DNA from: CAZOLI01 sp964580675
GTDB lineage: Bacteria; Planctomycetota; MHYJ01; CAYXQY01
DNA: 11,877 nucleotides
Reading direction: 5' to 3'
NCBI GenBank assembly: GCA_964580675.1
Contig: CAZOLI010000062.1
Location: 1-11,877, forward strand
Both the position numbers and the translations under genes were made by a program. Positions 1 to 6,596 of the stretch are shown here, piece after piece. The first letter of the stretch is position 1. The number at the start of each line of letters is the position of its first letter. The notes beneath the pieces were generated by a model. That model did not search any database. It saw nothing but the letters and a program-made list of their open reading frames with translations, and was not told where the DNA came from.

Positions 1-1
1 C

Positions 2-82
2 TACAACAAACACGGCATCAACGTTTTAGGTTTCTGCTTCGGGGATTACAGACCGCTGGGCGAAACAGGTGTTCTCTTATAA
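2..82 (+). CDS. C-terminal end of an unidentified protein (partial, cut by window edge)
   Basis: An open frame enters from the left edge and ends at a TAA at 80-82, leaving 26 residues that include NVLGFCFGDYRPLGETG. The composition is protein-like, with scattered Gly, aromatic and charged residues, and the other two plus frames look less natural. The fragment is too short to name a family. It would converge on the helix-hairpin-helix gene at 348-923, with about 265 bases between the two stop codons. It could be chance, since 26 codons without a stop is weak evidence. Confidence 0.4.
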   Translation, partial: YNKHGINVLGFCFGDYRPLGETGVLL

Positions 83-253
83 GTATGACGGAGGTGTGGA
101 TAAGGGGGTTAGTTGTAGTGCACGGAGCGGTAGAGTGCACGTTTTCGAAAATTAGGAGTGCCCAAAAGTTACAAAGCAACGAGTACGCCGGATGATGGTG
201 GCACCCGCCGTACACGACAACAAAAACGCCGATTCCACGGACAACACCCTGAC

Positions 254-279
254 GGGTGGGGAAGGGGAGTGCGGGAGGG
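254..279 (+). other. Putative G-quadruplex motif
   Basis: The plus strand carries five G-runs of three or four bases (254-256, 258-261, 264-267, 273-275, 277-279) separated by loops of 1, 2, 5 and 1 bases. This satisfies the usual G3+N1-7 quadruplex pattern. It lies between two convergent stop codons, about 70 bases past the stop of the minus-strand gene at 348. The sequence match is direct; folding and function are inferred. Confidence 0.5.
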
Positions 280-347
280 ATGAGGTAGAGGAAGGGGATA
301 CCGGAATAGAAGATTGCGTTTGCCGGTGACCGGAAAGCAGAACGCCC

Positions 348-923
348 TTATACCGGCATCGCCGTCCGTGTTGTTTCCTCCGCACCGTCCAGGACCTTCC
401 GGGCTGTTTTTTCACCGATGCCCGGGATGGCTGTCAGTTCTTCCCTGGAGACCTCCGCCAGCATCTTCGGCGACCAGAACCCGAAGTTAAACAGGGTCCT
501 GGCGGTTTTCTCACCGACGCCGTTGATGTTCTGCAGGATACCCTTATAGTACCGCGCCAGCGGATCGTCCAGCAGTTTTTCTCGAATCATCGGGTCACTG
601 TTGTGTGTGTTGACCAGTTGATTGACCTGTTCAGTTTGTTCCAGCGGTTCCGCGTTGCTTTCAACAATCTGACGAAACTCCTTCAGGTAACGGAGTTCTT
701 TGTTTGTAATTGTGTCGGAGCTATGTCCGTTATCGGAGCTGGTGGACATCGCCGAAACCGGTTGCCATAAACCACATTCTTTTTGTGCTCCTCTCCAGAG
801 AACGGAGGGTTGATCAAGTCGATCCGGTTCCTCCGGTTTCACGTCCTCGGTACTACCGTGCATCTCCAGGGCCTCCAGCGGAACGAACACATCCGGTCGT
901 GCGCGGAAGATGAATTTTTCCAT
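348..923 (-). CDS. Helix-hairpin-helix domain protein, 191 aa
   Basis: The C-terminal third carries two helix-hairpin-helix motifs: one around residues 129-147 with INGVGEKTARTL, and one around 163-180 with IPGIGEKTARKV. Each has the GxGxxTA hairpin that contacts the DNA backbone in this fold. Residues 1-125 match nothing I recognise. They start with a short beta-like MEKFIFRAR stretch, then a polar, acidic, Ser-rich linker, then a likely helical segment (KELRYLKEFRQIVESN). I chose the ATG at 923 because a GAGGGG ribosome-binding site lies seven bases before it; the ATG at 929 sits directly against that site and would add only MV. Non-specific DNA binding is the likely role, with the partner or enzyme unknown. 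No nuclease, ligase or helicase domain is attached, so this is not UvrC, RuvA or LigA. Confidence 0.8.
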   Translation of the reverse strand: MEKFIFRARPDVFVPLEALEMHGSTEDVKPEEPDRLDQPSVLWRGAQKECGLWQPVSAMSTSSDNGHSSDTITNKELRYLKEFRQIVESNAEPLEQTEQVNQLVNTHNSDPMIREKLLDDPLARYYKGILQNINGVGEKTARTLFNFGFWSPKMLAEVSREELTAIPGIGEKTARKVLDGAEETTRTAMPV

Positions 924-1460
924 GACCATTCCCCTCTTGTCTTGATGAAGTGAGATCGAACCTTTTCAAACTACATCATAGTACGCCACACGCCATTCCT
1001 CAAATTTCCCGTCCTGTTACGGTGTATATATTGGACATTCGTCACGATATCTTCGATACAATTATTTTCATGAAAAAACGGAAATGTTTGGACGGCCGTT
1101 ATCTATCAAAATAAGGCGACACCGAATTGTCTGCTTTGTCAATGTTACTTAAAAAACCTTTTTTGTAAGGTTTATTCGTTTCAAAAATTCTCCCGGAGCG
1201 CTCCGGCGGTGTTTTCACTAACGTCGCCACCGCTTTTCTTGGCGGGATCTATTCAGATAACGAAAATAATCAACGATATACTTCCCCATCGCATTTCGGG
1301 AGACACCAGGAACTGGTCCTGTTGTGTTTTCTGTGTTACATGAAAATTATCCTGAAACAGAAAGGAATAAGTAGAACCTTTTTTTCGTTATGTGGTTGAA
1401 CCAGCGTACGGAAGGGACATCATACGAAACGTTTTCTCGTATCTGTCTGCGGGAATTGCA
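924..1460. other. Divergent intergenic region
   Basis: This gap separates two divergent genes and should hold both promoters. It is A+T-rich, with no open frame that looks coding. It contains a perfect 14-bp palindrome (listed separately) and a hairpin of 7-bp arms, AAACCTT and AAGGTTT, around 1154-1173. No convincing paired -35/-10 boxes could be picked by eye. An open frame with a GTG start extends into the next gene from 1392, but its first 23 residues look like upstream noncoding sequence. Confidence 0.5.
1193..1206. repeat. Perfect 14-bp palindrome CCGGAGCGCTCCGG
   Basis: The arms CCGGAGC and GCTCCGG are exact reverse complements with no spacer. The GC-rich palindrome sits in otherwise A+T-rich intergenic DNA, about 270 bases upstream of the divergent helix-hairpin-helix start and about 255 bases before the exported WD40-like gene. 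A repressor operator is possible. A terminator is less likely because no gene ends nearby and the run that follows (CGGTGTTTTC) has only four T. Confidence 0.45.
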
Positions 1461-2849
1461 ATGAAATACAGAAAATTGCTCGGAGTAATACACCTTTCCA
1501 TCCTGTGGTTTCTTCTGGCGATGCCGCAGTTGAGGGCTCAGAAAAAGTATGAAAAAACGGAGAGGGTCCGGAAAAACGGTACAGATATTGTTGCGGTGGC
1601 CAATGATGATAAGGGAGTGATACGGATCGAGAACAAAAAAAGCGGCAGGGTCCTGCAACGGCTCGAACATGATCGGTTCAAAAAGGGCACGATTTCGGAC
1701 ATGGCCTTTTCTCCGACGGATTCCTTCCTGGCCGTGACGATCTGGAATGATGATCTTCTTCTCTTTAACTGGCGGTCCGAAGAAGTAAAACACCACGTTA
1801 CCTGGGATTATACCGGCTCTTCAAATTCTCGGGTCGCGTTCAGTCCCGGTGGACGAAAACTACTGGTAGGTGTGGTCGACGTGAAGATTGTAGACGTTGA
1901 TTCCGGCGAGGTCGAGAGGCACTTTACAGTCAAGGAAAAAGGTTGTGGTCCTATTGGTCCAATCCGTGTCTCCCCGTTTGGTGATATCGCGGCGATGTAC
2001 AGAACACCTTTTTCACCGATCAAGATCTGGAACCTTCGCCTGGGCAAAGGGCGTCCTCAACAAATTGTCAGCAACGATGTGGTCATAACCAGACCCTTCT
2101 TTTCGTTTTCCCCGGACGGCACCATGCTCGCGTACTTGAACAAGGAGGCTGTCGTCGTGCGGGATCTGGTGGAGGACGAACAGGTGATCCGGATCTCCCG
2201 GGACGGGACCGGAGACGGATGGTCCGGAAGACTGAGCGTAACCAACGATGGAATGTCCATTGTGTACTCTCCCGGCAAAAAAGGGGAACAGCGCTCCTGG
2301 ACACTCTCGAGACACCTGAAAAAACAGGACGGAGAAGACCTCCGGGAGACCACCGCGAGCGAACGCTGGAAGCGATTGTCGCGCGCCAGTGGCCGATCCC
2401 TGATTCGTCTCAAAAAAGCGTTTCAGTTACACCCCGAACAAACCGTTTCGTTCCTCCGGAACAAATTATTGCCGGAGAGGGAAGGGAACGAACAGGAAAA
2501 GATGCTTGACCTGATTGATCAGCTGGAACAGAAGAGTCTGAAGAAACGAAAAGAAGCTGAACGGCGAATCAAAGAGATTGTCTTCCGGCATCCCGGATTT
2601 GTTTCCCTGCTGGAGCGGAAGAAAAAGAAGGTGGGACCGGAGGCGAAACACCGAATTCGAACGATCCTCGAAACCCTCAACCAACCTCTTCCGAAGATCC
2701 ACTCTCACCGCTGGCGGCGTGTTGTGGCACTTCAGGTCCTGTACGGTATCCACACCCGACCGGCGAAGAAACTCGTAAAAAAGGTGTGGGAGCGATATGA
2801 CGGATGGTTCCTCGGTCAGCGGGCGGATCGTTTGCTTGAGAACTGGTAA
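1461..2849 (+). CDS. Exported WD40-like propeller protein with planctomycete-type C-terminal domain, 462 aa
   Basis: The ATG at 1461 begins a classic Sec signal peptide: MKYRK, then a hydrophobic core (LLGVIHLSILWFLLA), with a likely signal peptidase I cut after LRA at residue 26. An in-frame GTG at 1392 would bury this signal, so I reject it. Residues about 40-285 hold degenerate beta-propeller repeats, each with an FSPxG/D-type turn followed by a strand ending in hydrophobic-W or D: around 83-104, 127-150, 170-192 (IKIWNL) and 216-236. Residues about 300-462 form a helical, Lys/Arg-rich region. Its order (W near 303, a charged KKRKEAERRIKEI helix, RHRIRTILETL-like, then RRVVALQVLYGIHTRPAKKL) resembles the tail on many planctomycete WD40 proteins. 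It is probably periplasmic or surface-exposed and mediates protein contacts; the partner is unknown. No ribosome-binding site is visible. Confidence 0.8.
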   Translation: MKYRKLLGVIHLSILWFLLAMPQLRAQKKYEKTERVRKNGTDIVAVANDDKGVIRIENKKSGRVLQRLEHDRFKKGTISDMAFSPTDSFLAVTIWNDDLLLFNWRSEEVKHHVTWDYTGSSNSRVAFSPGGRKLLVGVVDVKIVDVDSGEVERHFTVKEKGCGPIGPIRVSPFGDIAAMYRTPFSPIKIWNLRLGKGRPQQIVSNDVVITRPFFSFSPDGTMLAYLNKEAVVVRDLVEDEQVIRISRDGTGDGWSGRLSVTNDGMSIVYSPGKKGEQRSWTLSRHLKKQDGEDLRETTASERWKRLSRASGRSLIRLKKAFQLHPEQTVSFLRNKLLPEREGNEQEKMLDLIDQLEQKSLKKRKEAERRIKEIVFRHPGFVSLLERKKKKVGPEAKHRIRTILETLNQPLPKIHSHRWRRVVALQVLYGIHTRPAKKLVKKVWERYDGWFLGQRADRLLENW

Positions 2850-3163
2850 CAACGACCGGGAATGGTTCAATGCTATTTTGCTCGCCGACGAACGTTCGGT
2901 TCAGCACCGGGGACGACGTTTTGAGTGTTTTGTGCATAAGAACGAATCGGCAGTTCCTTCCTCATTGCGTTCGAACCTGTTGATTTGAAACGCAATTCAG
3001 GAGGGAACCGATACGTGGATGTTGAATCCGTAAAAAAAACTCAGAGGAGAACCGGACAAAAAACGTTTGGTTTTCCCGGCCGACTCATTCGTGAAAACGA
3101 TTTGAGCCTGGACCTGGACCAGAACTTCGTGATCCGATCACCAGACCCGCATATCGGGCGTCG
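2850..3163. other. Intergenic region between convergent genes
   Basis: This gap lies between the stop of the exported propeller gene and the stop of the DUF3185-type gene on the opposite strand. It holds a long imperfect hairpin (2948-3010, listed separately) and a short palindrome CGAACGTTCG at 2889-2898. An open plus-strand frame starting at 2985 runs on over the DUF3185 gene; its product is rich in Pro, Ser and Arg and looks like a shadow. No other gene is seen. Confidence 0.5.
2948..3010. repeat. Long imperfect inverted repeat (hairpin)
   Basis: The inner stem is a perfect 8 bp, ATTGCGTT (2964-2971) with AACGCAAT (2989-2996). After a small internal loop, a further 10 pairs including one G-T form between 2953-2962 and 2999-3008. 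The loop is 17 bases. With no T-run on either side it is not a textbook terminator. It may still act as a bidirectional end signal between the convergent genes, or be a relic of a small repeat element. Confidence 0.5.
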
Positions 3164-3373
3164 TCACTCGTCCTTTGACCCGGACAACAGCCCGTACGCC
3201 CCAATGATCGTCGCCGCCGCGCCACCGGCAAGCAGCCAGAGCGCCCGATCAGTGGGCGTCCCCGTGAAGAATCGAGAGACATCGGATTGGAAGGATTCCA
3301 TGGCGGAAACACCCATGATCAGGAATATAATCCCGACCACCACCAGAGCAACTGATATACCTTTTTTCATCAT
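3164..3373 (-). CDS. DUF3185-type small membrane protein, 69 aa
   Basis: Two membrane helices (about residues 5-23, ISVALVVVGIIFLIMGVSA, and 45-63) flank a conserved-looking loop, SRFFTGTPTDRALWLL, at 33-48. This arrangement and loop are what I recall for DUF3185 proteins, which are roughly 65-70 residues and of unknown function. I placed the start at 3373 (MMKKG) because family members usually begin M-K-K. An upstream ATG at 3400 would add nine residues and leave only four bases after the preceding stop codon; no ribosome-binding site decides between them. It follows the lmo0937-type gene on the same strand and is very probably co-transcribed with it. Confidence 0.75.
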   Translation of the reverse strand: MMKKGISVALVVVGIIFLIMGVSAMESFQSDVSRFFTGTPTDRALWLLAGGAAATIIGAYGLLSGSKDE

Positions 3374-3404
3374 AAGTATCTGGTTTGTCTGAAGATCCAT
3401 GATA

Positions 3405-3554
3405 TCAGGCTAACTTCTCGCCGCTGATCACGCGTAACAGGACGATGACAATTGCAACCACAAGAAGGAGATGAATAAGTCCCCCGATCGTAACCGAGGA
3501 GATCATCCCCAGAAGCCACATGATGAGTAATAAAACCGCTATCGTATAGATCAT
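3405..3554 (-). CDS. lmo0937-family small membrane protein, 49 aa
   Basis: The frame encodes MIYTIAVLLLIMWLLGMISS, then VTIGGLIHLLLVVAIVIVLL and a short RVISGEKLA tail. The pattern of TIAVxLLxxWLLG, a Gly-Gly-hIH turn and a second Val/Ile-rich helix is what I recall for the lmo0937 family of roughly 50-residue bacterial membrane proteins, whose function is not established. Two helices (about 3-18 and 27-41) would form a membrane hairpin. A GGAG lies nine bases before the ATG. It is the first of two tiny membrane genes, with the DUF3185-type gene following directly. The 22-residue-repeat protein gene ends 154 bases upstream on the same strand. Such genes often sit near stress-response genes in other genomes, which suggests an envelope-stress role. 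Confidence 0.75.
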   Translation of the reverse strand: MIYTIAVLLLIMWLLGMISSVTIGGLIHLLLVVAIVIVLLRVISGEKLA

Positions 3555-3636
3555 ACGTGAGTTCTCCGCTAAACGGAAATGAAAAAGAAAATGTGTCGAT
3601 GGCCACCCTGATCAGGCGTTAAACGGGGAAACCCGC

Positions 3637-3656
3637 TCCGGGTCCATAAACCCGGA
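3637..3656 (-). terminator. Hairpin downstream of the 22-residue-repeat gene (possible terminator)
   Basis: Arms TCCGGGT (3637-3643) and ACCCGGA (3650-3656) pair over seven bases with a six-base loop, 53 bases past the stop at 3709. There is no strong T-run on the minus strand, so an intrinsic terminator is only possible. A second small hairpin (CGGG-GAAA-CCCG, 3624-3635) lies beside it. Both also fall in the leader of the lmo0937-type gene and could act there instead. Confidence 0.3.
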
Positions 3657-3708
3657 CCGAGTCTTAACCCGATTCCGCAATCCAAAAATGGGGTGGTGGG
3701 TGGGCGGT

Positions 3709-4287
3709 TTATATTTTTTCTTTTTGCTTCTTCACCCCATGAATTACGTTCTCAATCGTTTCCCGGGGCAGGGAGGCCGCTGAGAGGAGGGCTTTTTTCA
3801 CCGTACCTGCTGCCTCGGAGCCAATTTTGTCGGCCGCCCGGAGTGCCCCGACGGTTGCTTTTCTGACGGCTTCCGTTGTGTTTACGCCGGTATTTTTGGC
3901 CCCTGCAATCACCCCTTCAACAGCGGCGACCGCCACGCTGCCGACATCGGCTCCGATGTTCGATGCGGCTTTTATGGCAGAACCAACCGCACGCTCGGTT
4001 ACGGAAAGCGCATTGCCTCCGGCGTCGGAAACCGCTTTCATCACACCATGTACCGTTTCTTTCGCAACCTTCGCTGCTGAGGTCCCTACTTTTTGGGTGC
4101 TTTGAATGGCTCCTTCAACGACCGAAGATACCGTTTCCATGCCCGAAGAGGTGAGTTTCCCCGCATCTTCGACGGTTCCTGTTACCTGGCTCACGACCGT
4201 TCTGCGAATAGCGGTAAGGACATCATCGGCCCCTTCCACCGCTGAAACGATTGCTTCTTTCGTTTTTTCGATGATGGTTTTGATCAT
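3709..4287 (-). CDS. Ala/Val-rich helical protein with tandem 22-residue repeats, 192 aa
   Basis: There is no signal peptide and there are no clear membrane spans. From about residue 45 to 165 the sequence falls into consecutive 22-residue units. Four start at Gly (GTSAAKVA..., GGNALSVT..., GADVGSVA..., GVNTTEAV...), a fifth begins GSEAAGTV, and a further 22-residue unit beginning TSSGMETV precedes them. Each unit reads as a long amphipathic helix with Ala, Val and Thr on one face and Lys or Glu on the other. 11- and 22-residue helical repeats occur in apolipoprotein-like, LEA-like and phasin-like proteins that coat membranes, lipid or polymer surfaces, or protect against stress. No specific family is claimed. 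The ends are charged (MIKTIIEKTKEA; VKKQKEKI). An AGGA lies ahead of the ATG at 4287. The two small membrane genes downstream suggest a shared envelope or stress role. Confidence 0.7.
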   Translation of the reverse strand: MIKTIIEKTKEAIVSAVEGADDVLTAIRRTVVSQVTGTVEDAGKLTSSGMETVSSVVEGAIQSTQKVGTSAAKVAKETVHGVMKAVSDAGGNALSVTERAVGSAIKAASNIGADVGSVAVAAVEGVIAGAKNTGVNTTEAVRKATVGALRAADKIGSEAAGTVKKALLSAASLPRETIENVIHGVKKQKEKI

Positions 4288-4575
4288 AGTTGTTCCTCAG
4301 GAAAAGAAATTGAGATATGGAATCCGGTCGGAAATTCGTTATCCCACCGGGATCGGACAACGTCCTGTGACAAACAGAACCGAATAAAACCTGAAAACCC
4401 CCCGATGTTCTTCATAACAATCGAATTGGGCGTCATGTCTCTGTTGATTTTCTCCGAAATGGTTGGGTGTTCTCACCATCCGTGTTTGTAAAGAATAACC
4501 GATGATTCCCGGGGAGGCGAAAACAAATTCCCGGCGGGAGGTAACGCGGTATTTCGGGAGAGGTTGATTGGTTGG

Positions 4576-5076
4576 TCAATCCTCGTCTCCCGACTTCCGG
4601 AGCCGAAGGCCAAATCGCTTCCGCAGGTACCTTCTTCGTTTTTGAACACTGTCCATTCGGGGGTCAATTTCCTCTTCGTGTACGGAGTTGACCACGCACC
4701 GCTGCAAATCCGCGATCGTAAATCGTGCCCCCATGATCTCCTCGACAGCTGTTTTACAGGAGGCCACCCGTTTGACCAGGTCCGCGACCCGTTTCCAGAA
4801 CGACGGCTGATGATTGTCACTGTAGTTCATTACGTGGGCCAGCTCATGCAGGAGAACTTCCAGGCGTTTTTCCACGGACCAACGGCTCCAGAGAAACAGG
4901 TTCACATCAAACTCCGGGAGGTGAATCTCGGCTTCGGTGTCCCTGTTCTCAAGAAAACCGATGTCGAGGTCGTCGGCCCTGATCTTATTTTTTAGAAGCT
5001 GGTTATGAAGACCGGCCAGTATCTCCCGGAAATACCGTTTCGTTTTTTCAAGATCGTCGATCGGTTTTTCGGACAT
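4576..5076 (-). CDS. SprT/YgjP-like zinc metallopeptidase, 166 aa
   Basis: The zincin motif HELAH at residues 77-81 supplies two zinc-binding His and the catalytic Glu. A third ligand is likely His89 in NHQPSFW, eight residues on, the spacing and N-H-x-x-x-F-W pattern seen in YgjP/WLM and SprT-like peptidases. The N-terminal 60 residues are polar with an early helix, and there is no signal peptide, so the protein is probably cytoplasmic. The C-terminus is strongly basic (QKRRRYLRKRFGLRLRK at about 145-161), which could contact nucleic acid. SprT-like enzymes cleave DNA-crosslinked proteins, while YgjP-like proteins are less well defined; the choice between them is open. The gene stands alone, with gaps of nearly 290 bases downstream and about 195 upstream. 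Confidence 0.75.
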   Translation of the reverse strand: MSEKPIDDLEKTKRYFREILAGLHNQLLKNKIRADDLDIGFLENRDTEAEIHLPEFDVNLFLWSRWSVEKRLEVLLHELAHVMNYSDNHQPSFWKRVADLVKRVASCKTAVEEIMGARFTIADLQRCVVNSVHEEEIDPRMDSVQKRRRYLRKRFGLRLRKSGDED

Positions 5077-5238
5077 GATCGAGTAACGCAGGAAAAGATT
5101 GACGAGAGCACGAACAAACCCACCAGTTGATGCATGCTGTGTTATGGAATTTGAGGAGTTCCCTAAGGCTTTCCGGGGGAACTGAACCAGTTACGTTTCG
5201 CTGTCCAATGGAGAATTTTTTTAAACCGGTGGTTCTTC

Positions 5239-5260
5239 AAAGACTCGGTCAGGAGTCTTT
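5239..5260. terminator. Hairpin terminator after the ATP-grasp gene
   Basis: Arms AAAGACTC (5239-5246) and GAGTCTTT (5253-5260) pair perfectly over eight bases with a six-base loop. On the minus strand the hairpin starts about ten bases after the ATP-grasp stop codon at 5271. The T-run (5258-5262) lies on the plus-strand side, so as an intrinsic terminator it would work better for plus-strand transcription. No plus-strand gene ends here, so its likely job is closing the minus-strand unit. Confidence 0.5.
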
Positions 5261-5270
5261 TTCCACTCTC

Positions 5271-6563
5271 CTAAATATACCCCCAGGATTGCAGTAAATC
5301 CCCTTCGTCGAACCAGCGATCTCCGATATCGTTTCGATAATACATGTTGGGGGCGATCACGGAGTCCGTGAGATCATACATATTCTTCTGTGCCTCTTTC
5401 ATTGTTGGTCCCTTTCCGGTCATGACAAGGATCTCCCCCGTTTCACCGGCAATGCGGTATTCCCCGTCGGTGTGTTTTAGGTCTTCCAGGTGGATACCCT
5501 CCGGTATTCCCTCGCCTTCGTGGTCAAACCAGATCGGTGCGTTACGGGACTGTTCATCAAACGCGTCCATGTCATCGTACGGAAACGGGGGAACGCAAAT
5601 TCGGGCACCGACCTGAAAACCCGTGTGCACCTCCAGGTTCGGGTCTCGCCCCCGGGCGAGGTCCATGAGCAGCTGAGACACCGGGGTTTTCATTCCCTCC
5701 TCCTGAATCGAAATTTGCGGATAGCCAAACCTCGGGGTCACCTCGAGCGGTTTGATGGATTCCTCCGTGACGATGCAGTTTATGTCAAACGGTCCGTGGT
5801 ATCCCTCTTCCCGCAGGAGGGGAGCGAAGGGCCGGACGGTTTCCTCGAATAGATGGGTGGGTTCGGTCCAGAACATGCTTGTTCCCATCTCCCCGGTCAT
5901 CGGTCCCACACCTCCCGGAAACAATGGTTTGTGCTCAAACGTGTAGTTAACCGGCTCAATAAATTTGTTTCCGTTGAAAAAACCGCAAACCGAGATTTCG
6001 ATTCCCTCCACCCGTCGTTGAAGAAGAAACTGCTCGATCCGGTCCCCCCATTTTTCGCGATACCGCTTCAATACGCCGATCACGTCCCGTCCATCGTCCG
6101 ACTTCCCGACGTACAGGAGTTCCTTAAAATTCTGCACTTCCCCACACGGTTTAATGACGTACGGTGCTGGATGATCACGAACGTAATTCAGGGCGGGCTG
6201 ATAATTTTCGAACGTTTTTCCCCGGATCACCTCCAGCCCCAGATCCGCCATGGTGTCGTTTGCGAGGCTGCGATCCTCCTCGAGCCGGTCCGTGAACGAC
6301 GTTCCTCCGATGACGGGAACTCCTTCCGCTCTCAGCTTTTTTGCTTCCTCTCCTCCCCCCCATGTATCGTCAAACACGACAACATCCGCCCATTCCAGAT
6401 GGTTTCGCCAGGAAGAGGGTTTGCTTACAAATCCGTCCCCCACATCCCTGGCGTAGTCGGTCTCCACATAATACCGCACGTCGTGACCTTCCCGGGACAC
6501 TCGCCAGGCAATGTCCGTGATCAACCCATCGATTGAAACAAACAAAAATTGTTTTGATGTCAT
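5271..6563 (-). CDS. PurD-like ATP-grasp ligase, 430 aa
   Basis: The overall plan is that of glycinamide ribonucleotide synthetase (PurD), and the length is typical. An N-terminal Rossmann-like domain (1-85) ends in GVPVIGG. The ATP-grasp core has YVIKP with the likely ATP-binding Lys138, the EGIEISV strand (186-192), GPMTGEMG (220-227) and LEVTPRFGYPQ (273-283). A C-terminal PurD-like domain has GPTMKEAQ and YYRNDIGDRWFD (408-419). PurD normally reads E-x-N-x-R-F-G-D-P-E in the last core motif. Here the Asn that helps bind magnesium is Thr and the D-P-E is Y-P-Q, so the substrate is probably not the normal phosphoribosylamine/glycine pair. It lies 33 bases downstream of the M42 peptidase gene, almost certainly in the same transcript, and no purine genes are nearby. 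A GAGGTG sits five bases before the ATG. It is likely cytoplasmic; the product is unknown. Confidence 0.85.
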   Translation of the reverse strand: MTSKQFLFVSIDGLITDIAWRVSREGHDVRYYVETDYARDVGDGFVSKPSSWRNHLEWADVVVFDDTWGGGEEAKKLRAEGVPVIGGTSFTDRLEEDRSLANDTMADLGLEVIRGKTFENYQPALNYVRDHPAPYVIKPCGEVQNFKELLYVGKSDDGRDVIGVLKRYREKWGDRIEQFLLQRRVEGIEISVCGFFNGNKFIEPVNYTFEHKPLFPGGVGPMTGEMGTSMFWTEPTHLFEETVRPFAPLLREEGYHGPFDINCIVTEESIKPLEVTPRFGYPQISIQEEGMKTPVSQLLMDLARGRDPNLEVHTGFQVGARICVPPFPYDDMDAFDEQSRNAPIWFDHEGEGIPEGIHLEDLKHTDGEYRIAGETGEILVMTGKGPTMKEAQKNMYDLTDSVIAPNMYYRNDIGDRWFDEGDLLQSWGYI

Positions 6564-6596
6564 GGGAGCACCTCAGGTTGTTGAATCAGGTGATCA

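Noticed and set aside
117..142. Repeated AGTGCAC sites as a regulatory palindrome pair
   Set aside because: Two 7-base copies 19 bases apart with no nearby start codon are easily chance.
2985..3392. Plus-strand open frame of 135 codons
   Set aside because: It covers the DUF3185-type gene on the other strand and overlaps the long hairpin; composition is unlike a protein.
5853..6536. Plus-strand open frame of 227 codons
   Set aside because: It lies antisense to the PurD-like gene, which has complete family motifs; the product is Pro/His/Ser-rich with no recognisable motif.
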